This document shows, piece after piece, positions 1 to 7,313 of a stretch of DNA of 9,325 bases. Origin of the DNA: Synergistaceae bacterium (GTDB taxonomy: Bacteria > Synergistota > Synergistia > Synergistales > Synergistaceae); assembly GCA_031290815.1 (NCBI GenBank), contig JAISLO010000048.1, positions 1-9,325 on the forward strand, given 5' to 3'. The notes below the pieces were generated by a model. The model saw nothing but the letters and a program-made list of their open reading frames with translations, had not been told where the DNA came from and did no database searches. The position numbers and the translations under genes were made by a program. The first letter of the stretch is position 1. Each line of letters opens with the position of its first letter.

Positions 1-930
1 GTGCGACTCAGCCGTCACGTCCAGCAGGACCATGCGCTTGATCTTGGGAACCGGAAGCGCGAATTCATGCAGCAGAAAACTCTTGCCCAGGATGTTGGGG
101 TCGTATCCGGCGCCCGAGATGTTTTTGCCTATCTCGCGCACTATCAGTACGTCGATGTCCGGTATCATCAATGTTGGCATATTTTCCCTGGCTATCTTGA
201 GGATCTGTTTCTCCCGCTCGATCAGTTTCTCAGATGGTATCGCCTCGACCATTGCCGTCTCGTCAAAGGCGTTTTCAACGATCGCTATTCCAAAGGCGAC
301 ATTGACGGCGCCTAATATCATTCCCGCGGCCTCCAGCAGCGTGCCGCCGAATGCGTCGAAGTTCTCCTCGTGCACCGCGGTGCAGCCTATGTGGTTTCCA
401 AATCCGATCACCAGCATCTTGCAGAGCCCGCTCTGTATGTCGGCCACAAAATCCGTGTGGAGTTTGACTCGGTTTATGGGGACGACCATGTCCGCCCCGA
501 ACGCCGCCTTGTCGAAGTAGACGTCGATGCCATTTGCGGTCCTGCCGATATGAGTCACATCAACGGATGTCTTGATCTTGACTCCCATTTTGTCCTCTGT
601 GATGCCGTATGAGCTGAGCACATCGCGCTGCCCGTCCGAGGTTCCGCCCCCGTGACTGCCCATTGCGGCGACGATAAACGGCTCGCCCCCAGCTTTTTTG
701 ATACCGTCCAGCACTGCTTTGACTATGACATTCAGATTTTTGATGCCTCGGCTGCCCACTCCCACGGCGACTTTAGCCCCTGGTTTTATCCTGCGGCGGA
801 TCTCGTCGCGGCTCATCTCCTCCGAGACGCGTCCTTCGACATCGTCCAGCCTTGGCCGTTGAAACGTCTGCCTCACCCTGTGCATCTGAGGAAGAGGAAG
901 GCGCAGGTCTTCTTCGAGCAATATCGGCAT
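1..930 (-). CDS. LarA-like (DUF2088, lactate racemase domain) protein, 3' end cut by window edge
   Basis: The minus frame is open from ATG at 930 to base 1 (310 codons, no stop), so the C-terminus lies outside the window. GGAGGT at 938-943 sits 7 bases before the ATG. The protein resembles the nickel-dependent lactate racemase N-terminal domain family, whose members interconvert stereoisomers of 2-hydroxy acids using a nickel-pincer nucleotide. Visible motifs are GSHGG (residues 91-95), NRVKLHTDF (153-161) and KMLVIGFGNH (171-180). H93, H158, K171 and H180 fall at spacings close to those I recall for LarA of Lactobacillus plantarum (H108, H174, K184, H200), which would keep the catalytic histidines, cofactor lysine and nickel ligand; this mapping is by spacing only. 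The gene lies 38 bases after acnX small, so it is probably cotranscribed. No larB/C/E cofactor gene is in the window. Family call is firm; racemase activity and substrate are inferred. Confidence 0.9.
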   Translation of the reverse strand, partial: MPILLEEDLRLPLPQMHRVRQTFQRPRLDDVEGRVSEEMSRDEIRRRIKPGAKVAVGVGSRGIKNLNVIVKAVLDGIKKAGGEPFIVAAMGSHGGGTSDGQRDVLSSYGITEDKMGVKIKTSVDVTHIGRTANGIDVYFDKAAFGADMVVPINRVKLHTDFVADIQSGLCKMLVIGFGNHIGCTAVHEENFDAFGGTLLEAAGMILGAVNVAFGIAIVENAFDETAMVEAIPSEKLIEREKQILKIARENMPTLMIPDIDVLIVREIGKNISGAGYDPNILGKSFLLHEFALPVPKIKRMVLLDVTAESH

Positions 931-937
931 GGCGCAC

Positions 938-943
938 ACCTCC
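938..943 (-). promoter_or_regulatory. Ribosome binding site of the LarA-like gene
   Basis: GGAGGT on the minus strand, 7 bases upstream of the ATG at 930. It fixes the start of the truncated gene, which otherwise has no visible stop codon to frame it. Confidence 0.8.
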
Positions 944-968
944 AACGCCGGTCGTGAGCCGGTCTGAA

Positions 969-1382
969 CTAGTCCAGAATCGTTATGGTCGAGTTGTTCG
1001 CGTCAACGCGCACTCGGTCCCCATCCTTCACAATCTCGTAAAATTTCGGGTCAACCTTGTCCACCATCGGGATTTCCATGATTATAGCGCTTGCGACCAG
1101 CACCGTCTCAGCATCTTGAATGATCATGGCGGCGGGCTGGTTTTGGCGCGTCATCAGCTGGTACAACCCGTCGATCTGCACCACGGAGCTGCCCTTTCCT
1201 CCCGGAAAGACGAGCGCTTTCTTGGCGACGCTCCGCCCCTCTATATCATGAGCCTTCTCAAACACCTCTCCAGACTCCGGTTTTACGAGGTAGAACATTA
1301 TCCTGTCCTTCGAGACGATGACCTCTCCCTCTCCGACTCCCTCCGAGATCTTGTGGCATGAAAAAACCTTACCGCTCATCAT
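969..1382 (-). CDS. Aconitase X small subunit (swivel domain, DUF126)
   Basis: This 137-residue protein matches the DUF126 swivel domain that pairs with the AcnX catalytic part, in the same role as domain 4 of aconitase. The hallmark is FPGGKGSS at residues 59-66, preceded by the EGRSVAKKALV stretch (48-58) and followed by a conserved-looking IPMVDKVD segment (104-111). The serine-containing GKGSS loop is expected to contribute to the active site. ATG at 1382 overlaps the TGA of the large-subunit gene (ATGA), with AAGGAG at 1390-1395 seven bases upstream; a second ATG directly follows, so the start may be one codon later. The overlap implies translational coupling and equal output of the two chains, fitting the two-subunit form of AcnX. 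Length is normal for the family. Cytoplasmic; no signal peptide or membrane segment. Confidence 0.92.
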   Translation of the reverse strand: MMSGKVFSCHKISEGVGEGEVIVSKDRIMFYLVKPESGEVFEKAHDIEGRSVAKKALVFPGGKGSSVVQIDGLYQLMTRQNQPAAMIIQDAETVLVASAIIMEIPMVDKVDPKFYEIVKDGDRVRVDANNSTITILD

Positions 1383-2587
1383 TCGACCTCTCCTTTCAGC
1401 GCGGCTTCTATGCAGGTCTCAAGGTCGCGGATCACGAACTCCAGACCCCTCTTCCTGGGATAGTACGCACATTTCGGCGAATCGGTGACGCCAACCTTGC
1501 CCTTGTAGAGATGCCAGCACGGCTGATCCGAACATGTGTCCTCGACGATCTCTCCGCCTGCCGCCCTGATAGTATCGAGGAGGCCCATCTTCTCAGCGCT
1601 GGATTTTGTGAGAGACGACGTCATGATCCAAAGGGGCACTGACAGATGTCTGCCCTTGACGAGGCGCGCGATATGGCTGACCTCGTTCAGACTGGTGTGA
1701 GGACATCCAAAAAGGGCGAAGTCTATCCCGCGGCCGCCCGGGTCGGATATTTCGGTCTCCAACACTCGCGCCAAATCATCATCGGTTATCACGACGACGC
1801 GCTCGGGCTTTTTTCCGCCGAACGCCGCCTCAAGGGTCGGCGCTTCGGGCGTCACTCCGACGACGTGATACATGCCGTAAGCTCCAGAGGTGTTCAACTC
1901 GGCGCCCAGGTTGCGGTGGGCCTCAGGTGACACGTAGTTGCCGAGCCCCACAAATACGGGGATGCCCGGACCTATTTTCTTGCCCATGTAGCCGAGAAGG
2001 TTGTAGGAGAAGTTGTCCTCCATTTTTGCCTTGACCTCGACCAGGATATTCCCCTTGCGATTCTCGTCAAGGAGAAGTCCGTACTCCGGAACTGCCCCTG
2101 TGATGGAGGCGCACAGAGCGGACTGTGCCGATTCGCGGTTGGTCCTGGCCCCCCAGACAGAATTTACGTATGGGGTCGCGCTGGACTCCGAGAACGCTAT
2201 TATTTCGTTTGGAAAAGGGATATTGGTGTCCATGTATGGAGTGCAGTTGTACGTGAGACGGCAGCCGAGGGCCTTGTAGGCCTCGTGTGTGCGGCGCATG
2301 TGTTCCGCGTCTTCGTCGGTCACCATTCCGCGTCCCTTGAAATAGGGCAGGCAAAACCCTGGGTTTACTGTGGGCGGGACTTTAGTTCGCGCTCCCAGCT
2401 TGACCATCTTCTCGGCAAACCAGAGATCAGCCTCCTGATTGCTCAACGCCACGTGCGAATTGGTGATAGGGACCATCCTGGGCGCGTCGAAGCACTCGCC
2501 TATTCCAACCTGGACCTTGAGGGCAAGGGCCGCGCCCTCACCGTACTTGCCATCCAGCATATCCCTCTGGTCTTTTGTAAGTTCCAT
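1379..2587 (-). CDS. Aconitase X catalytic (large) subunit, Fe-S hydro-lyase (DUF521)
   Basis: This 402-residue protein is the AcnX catalytic subunit. Characterised AcnX enzymes are dehydratases, acting on cis- or trans-3-hydroxy-L-proline in bacteria and on mevalonate 5-phosphate in archaea. Family signatures are NCTPYM at 114-119, FSESSA at 132-137 followed by GARTNRE at 146-152, FGCPHTS at 293-299 and EDTC at 349-352. C115, C295 and C352 are the likely three ligands of the iron-sulfur cluster, leaving one iron free for the substrate. The C-terminal SPKCAYY (370-376) is the family's substrate-binding end motif in slightly altered form. ATG at 2587 follows GGGGAG by about 5 bases. It is coupled to the small-subunit gene by a 4-base overlap. 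No proline racemase, hydroxyproline epimerase or mevalonate gene is nearby, so the known substrates are not supported; a 2-hydroxy or dihydroxy acid is a guess from context. Confidence 0.93.
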   Translation of the reverse strand: MELTKDQRDMLDGKYGEGAALALKVQVGIGECFDAPRMVPITNSHVALSNQEADLWFAEKMVKLGARTKVPPTVNPGFCLPYFKGRGMVTDEDAEHMRRTHEAYKALGCRLTYNCTPYMDTNIPFPNEIIAFSESSATPYVNSVWGARTNRESAQSALCASITGAVPEYGLLLDENRKGNILVEVKAKMEDNFSYNLLGYMGKKIGPGIPVFVGLGNYVSPEAHRNLGAELNTSGAYGMYHVVGVTPEAPTLEAAFGGKKPERVVVITDDDLARVLETEISDPGGRGIDFALFGCPHTSLNEVSHIARLVKGRHLSVPLWIMTSSLTKSSAEKMGLLDTIRAAGGEIVEDTCSDQPCWHLYKGKVGVTDSPKCAYYPRKRGLEFVIRDLETCIEAALKGEVE

Positions 2588-2686
2588 GCCTTCTCCCCCT
2601 CGTCGATGTTTTTAGGGCAATTTAATTTATTATCTATTGTCGTAAATTATTCTTATGTCCGGCTCAAAACAGAGCCGTTTGCATAT
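2588..2686 (-). other. AT-rich intergenic gap between acyl-CoA synthetase and acnX
   Basis: The 99 bases contain no gene. They hold a small GC-rich hairpin near the end of the acyl-CoA synthetase gene, a very AT-rich middle (about 2618-2655), and the ribosome binding site of acnX large. The AT-rich middle could carry a weak secondary promoter for the downstream genes, but no pair of boxes with proper spacing was convincing. Confidence 0.5.
2660..2677 (-). repeat. Short GC-rich hairpin after the acyl-CoA synthetase gene
   Basis: CGGCTC and GAGCCG form a perfect 6-bp stem around a 6-base loop. It lies 9 bases past the stop codon in the direction of transcription. On the minus strand it is not followed by a run of T, so it is not a normal intrinsic terminator. 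It may be an mRNA processing or stability element that sets the expression of acnX and the LarA-like gene apart from the upstream genes. Confidence 0.5.
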
Positions 2687-4726
2687 TTACTTGCCAAGTA
2701 TTCTCACATCGGCAGCCATCGCTCCGTTTTCATATACGAACACAGGATTGAGATCTGCCTCACGTATATCTGGATAAATGAACGGCAGCATTGAAAACTT
2801 AGCGATGATCTCCGCCAACGCGTTCATATCCACTGGCGCCTCGCCTCGCACCCCGCAAAGAAGCGGGTACATTTTTATCTCCTTTATCATTTTGATCGCT
2901 TCGTTTTGGCTGACAGGGGCTACCCTGAAAGTTATGTCCCTCAGCACTTCCGCATAAACTCCTCCCATGCCGAAGGCTATCATGGGGCCAAAACATGGAT
3001 CGCTAGTGAGTCCGATAATAATCTCCTTGCCCGGTTTAAGCATTGGGTATGCGACGATCCCCTTGAAATCTCTGCCTTCCCCGATCTTAGCCATCCTTCT
3101 GAACGAGTCGCGGAGTTCTTCGTCGTTCCTGATGTTCAGCATCACACCGCCGCAGTCAGATTTATGAACGATCTGGGGAGAGACGACCTTTACGGCGACA
3201 GGGTATCCGAGTTCGCGAACAGCCTGAACCGCCTGCTCCTCTTCCGAGGAAAAGACAAAATCGGGAACTGAGATGCCGTTTTCCCGCAGCAGTTTCATGG
3301 CAACGGGCTCGAGGAGGCGGTTCTCGCCCTCCGGAAAAGCTTTTTTTACATCAGCAGGCCTCGTCACTACAAGGCACGGTTCATTTGACCGCAGGAGTTT
3401 TTCCTCGTACCTCGCCAGCGCGGCGAGGCTGGAAACAGCGCGCTCCCCAGAGGGAAAGCACGGTATCCCTTCCTTGCGCAAATAAATCAAGCTTTCGTTT
3501 ATATCAGAACCAACCTGCATTACTGCCGCTACCGGCTTGCCCGTCTTCTTCGCGGCCGAGGCAATTCCTCTCGCAACTGGCATTGCATCGAGGTATGGGG
3601 TCCCAATATAAATGGCGATCGCGGCGTCACTGTCCTCAAGAGCCGTTGTAATTGCCTGTCCATACTGTTCTCCCGTACCCTCGACGGTCAGGTCGATGGG
3701 GTTTCTGATACCGGCAAACGACGGCAGGAATTCCCGCAGTTTTGCTTTGACGCAATCCGAAGTCTCTTCAACAAGAAGACCGTCGGTTTCGGCCTTGTCC
3801 GAAGTCATGACTCCAGGCCCTCCCGAATTGGTGACGATCGACACCCTTTTGCCCCTAGCCGGCGGCAAGGTCGCAAAGGCTTTACAAACATCGAGAAGGT
3901 CTTGAAGCGTATCCACGCGGATCGCCCCGCACTGTCTCATGGCAGAGTCGCAGACAACATCGGCGCCGGCCATAGATCCGGTATGGGAAAGAGCAGCGCG
4001 CTGTCCTGTGTTCGTGCGGCCTGATTTTACTATCACAACCGGTTTAACAGCGCTCACGTCGTGGACGGCATGCATAAATTCGCGCCCTGATGGAATCGTC
4101 TCCAGGTACAGCGCCGCCACTCGTGTTTCGTCGTCTGTCTTCAGGTATCGCAGCAGATCGAGCACAGTGAGATCTCCGCCGTTGCCGTAGCTAATGAACT
4201 TCGCAATTCCGACTCCGTCGTCGGCTGCAAGTGACATGAACGATCCACCAATGGCCCCGCTCTGGGATATGAGGGAGATGCCGCCTGACGGGGGAGAGGT
4301 CTCCAATGTCGCAACCAGATTAGCGTGCGTACACACCATGCCTGCGCAGTTGGGACCTATAAAGCGGATTCCATACTTCCTTGCCGTCTCCGTCAGTTCC
4401 CGCTCTCCCTCTGCATTCCCAACCTCAGAAAAACCGGAGCTGATGATCACAGCAGCCCTTACTCCCGACCTTCCGCAATTCTCCAGGATGTCGTTGACCG
4501 TCTTTGCTGGGGAGGCAATCACAGCTAGATCTGCCTTTGCCGGCAGTTCCGAAAGGGATGTATAACCCTTTGCCTCTCGGACTGACTCCCCTTTTGGGTT
4601 GATTATATACACGCGATTCATTCCGCCATCCAGCAAGCGGTTTGCCAGGACGTTTGCCAGCTTGCCGACGCCAGCCGAACCGAACACCGCTACGGATTTG
4701 GGATGAAACATAACATTCAAATCCAT
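2687..4726 (-). CDS. ADP-forming acyl-CoA synthetase (NDP-forming acetyl-CoA synthetase family), fused alpha-beta
   Basis: This 679-residue enzyme converts acyl-CoA, ADP and phosphate to the free acid, CoA and ATP (reversible). Order of domains: CoA-binding Rossmann domain (about 1-130, starting with the typical FHPKSVAVFG), succinyl-CoA-ligase-like domains (about 145-460) and a C-terminal ATP-grasp domain (about 465-679). SHTGSMAG at 247-254 carries H248, the expected phosphohistidine. In the ATP-grasp part, VAVKVVSP (510-517) is followed by HKSDCGGV (521-528); H521 matches the second histidine that relays phosphate to ADP. FGMGGVYAEVLRD (585-597) and EADLNPV (656-662) complete the domain. 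Alpha and beta parts are fused, unlike the two-subunit archaeal enzymes. The gene lies 76 bases after iorB, which fits use of the acyl-CoA made by IorAB for substrate-level ATP. The acyl group accepted is unknown. The start has only a modest GGGGGAAGG upstream, but the N-terminus fits the family. Confidence 0.92.
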   Translation of the reverse strand: MDLNVMFHPKSVAVFGSAGVGKLANVLANRLLDGGMNRVYIINPKGESVREAKGYTSLSELPAKADLAVIASPAKTVNDILENCGRSGVRAAVIISSGFSEVGNAEGERELTETARKYGIRFIGPNCAGMVCTHANLVATLETSPPSGGISLISQSGAIGGSFMSLAADDGVGIAKFISYGNGGDLTVLDLLRYLKTDDETRVAALYLETIPSGREFMHAVHDVSAVKPVVIVKSGRTNTGQRAALSHTGSMAGADVVCDSAMRQCGAIRVDTLQDLLDVCKAFATLPPARGKRVSIVTNSGGPGVMTSDKAETDGLLVEETSDCVKAKLREFLPSFAGIRNPIDLTVEGTGEQYGQAITTALEDSDAAIAIYIGTPYLDAMPVARGIASAAKKTGKPVAAVMQVGSDINESLIYLRKEGIPCFPSGERAVSSLAALARYEEKLLRSNEPCLVVTRPADVKKAFPEGENRLLEPVAMKLLRENGISVPDFVFSSEEEQAVQAVRELGYPVAVKVVSPQIVHKSDCGGVMLNIRNDEELRDSFRRMAKIGEGRDFKGIVAYPMLKPGKEIIIGLTSDPCFGPMIAFGMGGVYAEVLRDITFRVAPVSQNEAIKMIKEIKMYPLLCGVRGEAPVDMNALAEIIAKFSMLPFIYPDIREADLNPVFVYENGAMAADVRILGK

Positions 4727-4802
4727 ATGACTATGCCGCCTTCCCCCAAAATAAGAAACTCAAAAGCGCATCCTTCGAGCGCCGCCCTGACATTATTAGT
4801 GT

Positions 4803-5402
4803 TTATGCGGTGCGCGTCGGTGCGGAATATCCAGCCCGAAATGTCTCAATGTTGCTCTGAGCGACGGCCTTCCATCTGTCCGCTATAATTTTTTCGAGAT
4901 CCTCCTTGGAGAAGAATTCCGACAGTTTGGAATGAGCGCAAATCGCACCCAGTGTGTACAGATTGCCGCGCATCTCGCCCGGCATATTTCCGGGATCGAG
5001 GTAATGAACGACTCCTCCGGCGCCGCGTATCTCACCGATCACCTGATCCACGTCCGGGTACGGCGCTTTTCCAAGCATTACGGCCGTTGGCTGCCAACGC
5101 TGACCAAGTATTACGTAATCAGCCCCCGGCTTTCCGTAACGCACCGCTTTGAGGGTTTCGGAGAGTTCCATTGAAACTATTAGATCGCTCCCGCCAGGTG
5201 AGATGCTCGGAGAATAGCTCCCAGGCTCGCGCCCGAGGCGAAGCTGTGCCTTTACAAATCCGCCGCGTTGCGCCATTCCCTTTGTCGGAAAGAAATTGAC
5301 GTCAATGCCCTTATCCACGGCGGCAAGAGTGATGATATCGGCTATGGTCAGTATGCCCTGCCCACCTACACCAACCAGGTATATGTCAAAATGCTCGTTC
5401 AT
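4803..5402 (-). CDS. iorB: Indolepyruvate-type 2-oxoacid:ferredoxin oxidoreductase, beta subunit
   Basis: This 199-residue protein is the IorB chain, equivalent to the gamma domain of pyruvate:ferredoxin oxidoreductase. It starts with GVGGQGIL at residues 11-18 and has KGMAQRGG at 41-48, both hallmarks of the family. It has no iron-sulfur cysteine motif; those lie in IorA. Together with IorA it oxidatively decarboxylates a 2-oxo acid to acyl-CoA, classically aryl pyruvates from aromatic amino acids. AGGAGG lies 8 bases before the ATG at 5402 and overlaps the end of iorA, with only 12 bases between the genes, so the two are probably translated together. Length is normal for IorB. Substrate range cannot be read from the sequence. 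Confidence 0.93.
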   Translation of the reverse strand: MNEHFDIYLVGVGGQGILTIADIITLAAVDKGIDVNFFPTKGMAQRGGFVKAQLRLGREPGSYSPSISPGGSDLIVSMELSETLKAVRYGKPGADYVILGQRWQPTAVMLGKAPYPDVDQVIGEIRGAGGVVHYLDPGNMPGEMRGNLYTLGAICAHSKLSEFFSKEDLEKIIADRWKAVAQSNIETFRAGYSAPTRTA

Positions 5403-5414
5403 GTGACTTGCCTC

Positions 5415-7265
5415 CTATCCTGCCGCACGAAGGGCCTTTGTGGGACAGACCCCCGTACAAAGACCACAGTTATTACATTGCATGCCATCTATTGCGATGA
5501 TCTTCCCGCTGAGCTCTATTGCAGGACACCCAGTGACGTTGATGCATTTTTTGCATCCCACGCATGAATCTGGAGAAAAAGTGATTTGAGGATACTTCAC
5601 CTTACGCCTCGCGGCTTGTATCGCGCATTCCCTGCGCGCCAAAATCACCTTCAGCCCCTCGGTTTTCAGCGCCTGCTCGGTTGCCTGGGCCATCGCGTTG
5701 GCATCGTATGGATCAACCGTCCACATGTGCTTGACTCCAATCCCTCGGACGAGAGATTCGATGTCAAGCTGTTTCCAGTTTGTCTTTTGGAACTCCTGAT
5801 GAGTGCCTGGATTAATCTGCATGCCTGTCATAGCTGTCCAGCCGTTGTCCAGAATGACGACTAGCATATTTATATCATGCTGCAGCGCGTTGACAAGACC
5901 GGGGACGCCTGCGTGGAAAAATGTCGAGTCTCCTATCGTCGCGATTACGGGTGATGGAATACCGCTGTATGCCACTCCATGGGCAAACGGAATGCTTGCT
6001 CCCATGGAGAGCTCGGTCCATAGGATGTCAAACGGCGGACAACTGCCTAAAATGGTGCACCCGATGTCGCCAGTGATGAACACGTCGGTTTTTTTGTAGC
6101 CACAAGCATTGAGCCCCTTTTCCAATCCCATATAAGTTCCGCGGTGAGGGCAGCCAGCACAAAAACCGATGGGCCGAGCGGCGCAAAGACGCTCGGGCGG
6201 TTCTGCGAGAGAAATGTCCGTTCGGGGCATATCCAACGCAGAACGAATGCCGTTTTCCACCAGAAGAGCATCGTACTGCCCAATTCTGCTGAACGTACCG
6301 TCCTCCTTGCCGAAGAACCTGACGTCAAATTTATTCTTATATGCCTCCATGTAGCAAAACTTTTCTATATAGCCCTCAAGCTCCTCGACAATCAGCACTT
6401 TCGAGCAGTTTTCGAGCAGAGAGTCGATCTTTTTCTTAGCGTAGGGGACGGTTGCGATGAGCCGAAGAGTCGAGATGTCGGAGATATCGATGCCAGCGGC
6501 GGCGAGCCGGTCCAGAGCTTCGCTCGTATATCCGTTTGTGATGCCGACCGATACTATGCCGAGACCGCCCTTCTTACCCAAGGCAAGCTTGTTGAGACCA
6601 TGCTCTTCAATGTAGCGCTCGGATAATTCCAGCCTTTCAATCAGGTCGCGGTGCTGCTGCATACATATCGCGGCGCCGGCCTTTGTGTATTTTGCTGGAT
6701 CATATGGAGGCATAGGAGCGCTATCGGCCGGTTTGATTTTTTCCTCGATCTCAATGGTCCCGTGAGACTGTGAATTATTTGTCACCAGCCTCAAGAAAAC
6801 GGGGCCGCCGATCTTTTCGGCAAGATCGAACGCTATGATGGTCATGTCGTATATTTCCTGAAGTGAACAGGGTTCGAGCATCGGCATATCAGACATCACA
6901 GCAAAACCTCGAGTGTCCTGTTCACACATCCCGGCACTCACCCCTGGATCGTCGGCAACGAAGACAACGAGCCCTCCGGGACAGCCGGAATACGCAACTC
7001 CAATAAGTGAATCATAGCATACGTTCAACCCTGACATTTTCATTGTGCAGAGTGCGCGGTGACCTGTCATGGAGGCGCCGGCAGCTACCTCGAACCCAAC
7101 TTTTTCATTTGTGCTCCACTCCACGAAAGTTCCAGGCAAATCCATTTCGAGCAGACTCGCGATCACCTCAGAGGAGGGTGTTCCAGGATAACCGCTTACA
7201 ACTTTGACGCCTGCACGCAGCGCTCCGTATGCCAGAGCCTCATTTCCGCTTAAAAGTTTTTTCAA
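5415..7265 (-). CDS. iorA: Indolepyruvate-type 2-oxoacid:ferredoxin oxidoreductase, alpha subunit (TTG start)
   Basis: This is the catalytic IorA chain: thiamine diphosphate (TPP) dependent decarboxylation of a 2-oxo acid with electrons passed to ferredoxin. With the start at TTG 7265 it has 616 residues and begins KKLLSGNEA, typical of the family. YPGTPSSE is at about 26-33 and WSTNEK, with the likely TPP-activating glutamate, at about 50-55. FCAGCPHRGTY (368-378) and GDIGCTILG (399-407) open the TPP-binding part, and the GDS (445-447) to LDN (472-474) span is the TPP/magnesium motif. The C-terminus holds two 4Fe-4S motifs: C568, C571, C574, C580 (CX2CX2CX5CP) and C597, C600, C603, C607 (CX2CX2CX3CP). 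The frame stays open to another TTG at 7292, but that one has no ribosome binding site. The dehydrogenase gene ends 48 bases upstream. Indolepyruvate is the namesake substrate; other branched or aryl 2-oxo acids are possible. Confidence 0.94.
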   Translation of the reverse strand: MKKLLSGNEALAYGALRAGVKVVSGYPGTPSSEVIASLLEMDLPGTFVEWSTNEKVGFEVAAGASMTGHRALCTMKMSGLNVCYDSLIGVAYSGCPGGLVVFVADDPGVSAGMCEQDTRGFAVMSDMPMLEPCSLQEIYDMTIIAFDLAEKIGGPVFLRLVTNNSQSHGTIEIEEKIKPADSAPMPPYDPAKYTKAGAAICMQQHRDLIERLELSERYIEEHGLNKLALGKKGGLGIVSVGITNGYTSEALDRLAAAGIDISDISTLRLIATVPYAKKKIDSLLENCSKVLIVEELEGYIEKFCYMEAYKNKFDVRFFGKEDGTFSRIGQYDALLVENGIRSALDMPRTDISLAEPPERLCAARPIGFCAGCPHRGTYMGLEKGLNACGYKKTDVFITGDIGCTILGSCPPFDILWTELSMGASIPFAHGVAYSGIPSPVIATIGDSTFFHAGVPGLVNALQHDINMLVVILDNGWTAMTGMQINPGTHQEFQKTNWKQLDIESLVRGIGVKHMWTVDPYDANAMAQATEQALKTEGLKVILARRECAIQAARRKVKYPQITFSPDSCVGCKKCINVTGCPAIELSGKIIAIDGMQCNNCGLCTGVCPTKALRAAG

Positions 7266-7271
7266 TCTATT

Positions 7272-7278
7272 CTCCCTC
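7272..7278 (-). promoter_or_regulatory. Ribosome binding site that decides the iorA start
   Basis: GAGGGAG on the minus strand lies 6 bases before the TTG at 7265. No comparable site precedes the in-frame TTG at 7292, and no in-frame ATG is available near the conserved N-terminus. This supports the shorter protein. Confidence 0.72.
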
Positions 7279-7313
7279 TTTCCATAGACCAAACTGTAGA
7301 ATAGGCAATCCGG

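Noticed and set aside
32..520. 162-codon plus-strand open frame at the left edge
   Set aside because: It is antisense to the LarA-like gene, whose minus-strand translation carries clear family motifs; the plus frame shows none.
852..1361. 169-codon plus-strand open frame over acnX small and the LarA-like start
   Set aside because: Antisense shadow; the minus strand holds the DUF126 hallmark and good ribosome sites in the same place.
2285..2794. 169-codon plus-strand open frame across the acnX start and intergenic gap
   Set aside because: It overlaps two well-supported minus genes, shows no motif and has no clear ribosome site.
6144..6626. 160-codon plus-strand open frame inside iorA
   Set aside because: It lies wholly antisense to a strongly supported gene, shows no recognisable motif and has low-complexity, arbitrary composition.
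7266..7292. Longer iorA starting at TTG 7292
   Set aside because: No ribosome binding site precedes it, and the nine extra residues come before the family's normal N-terminus.
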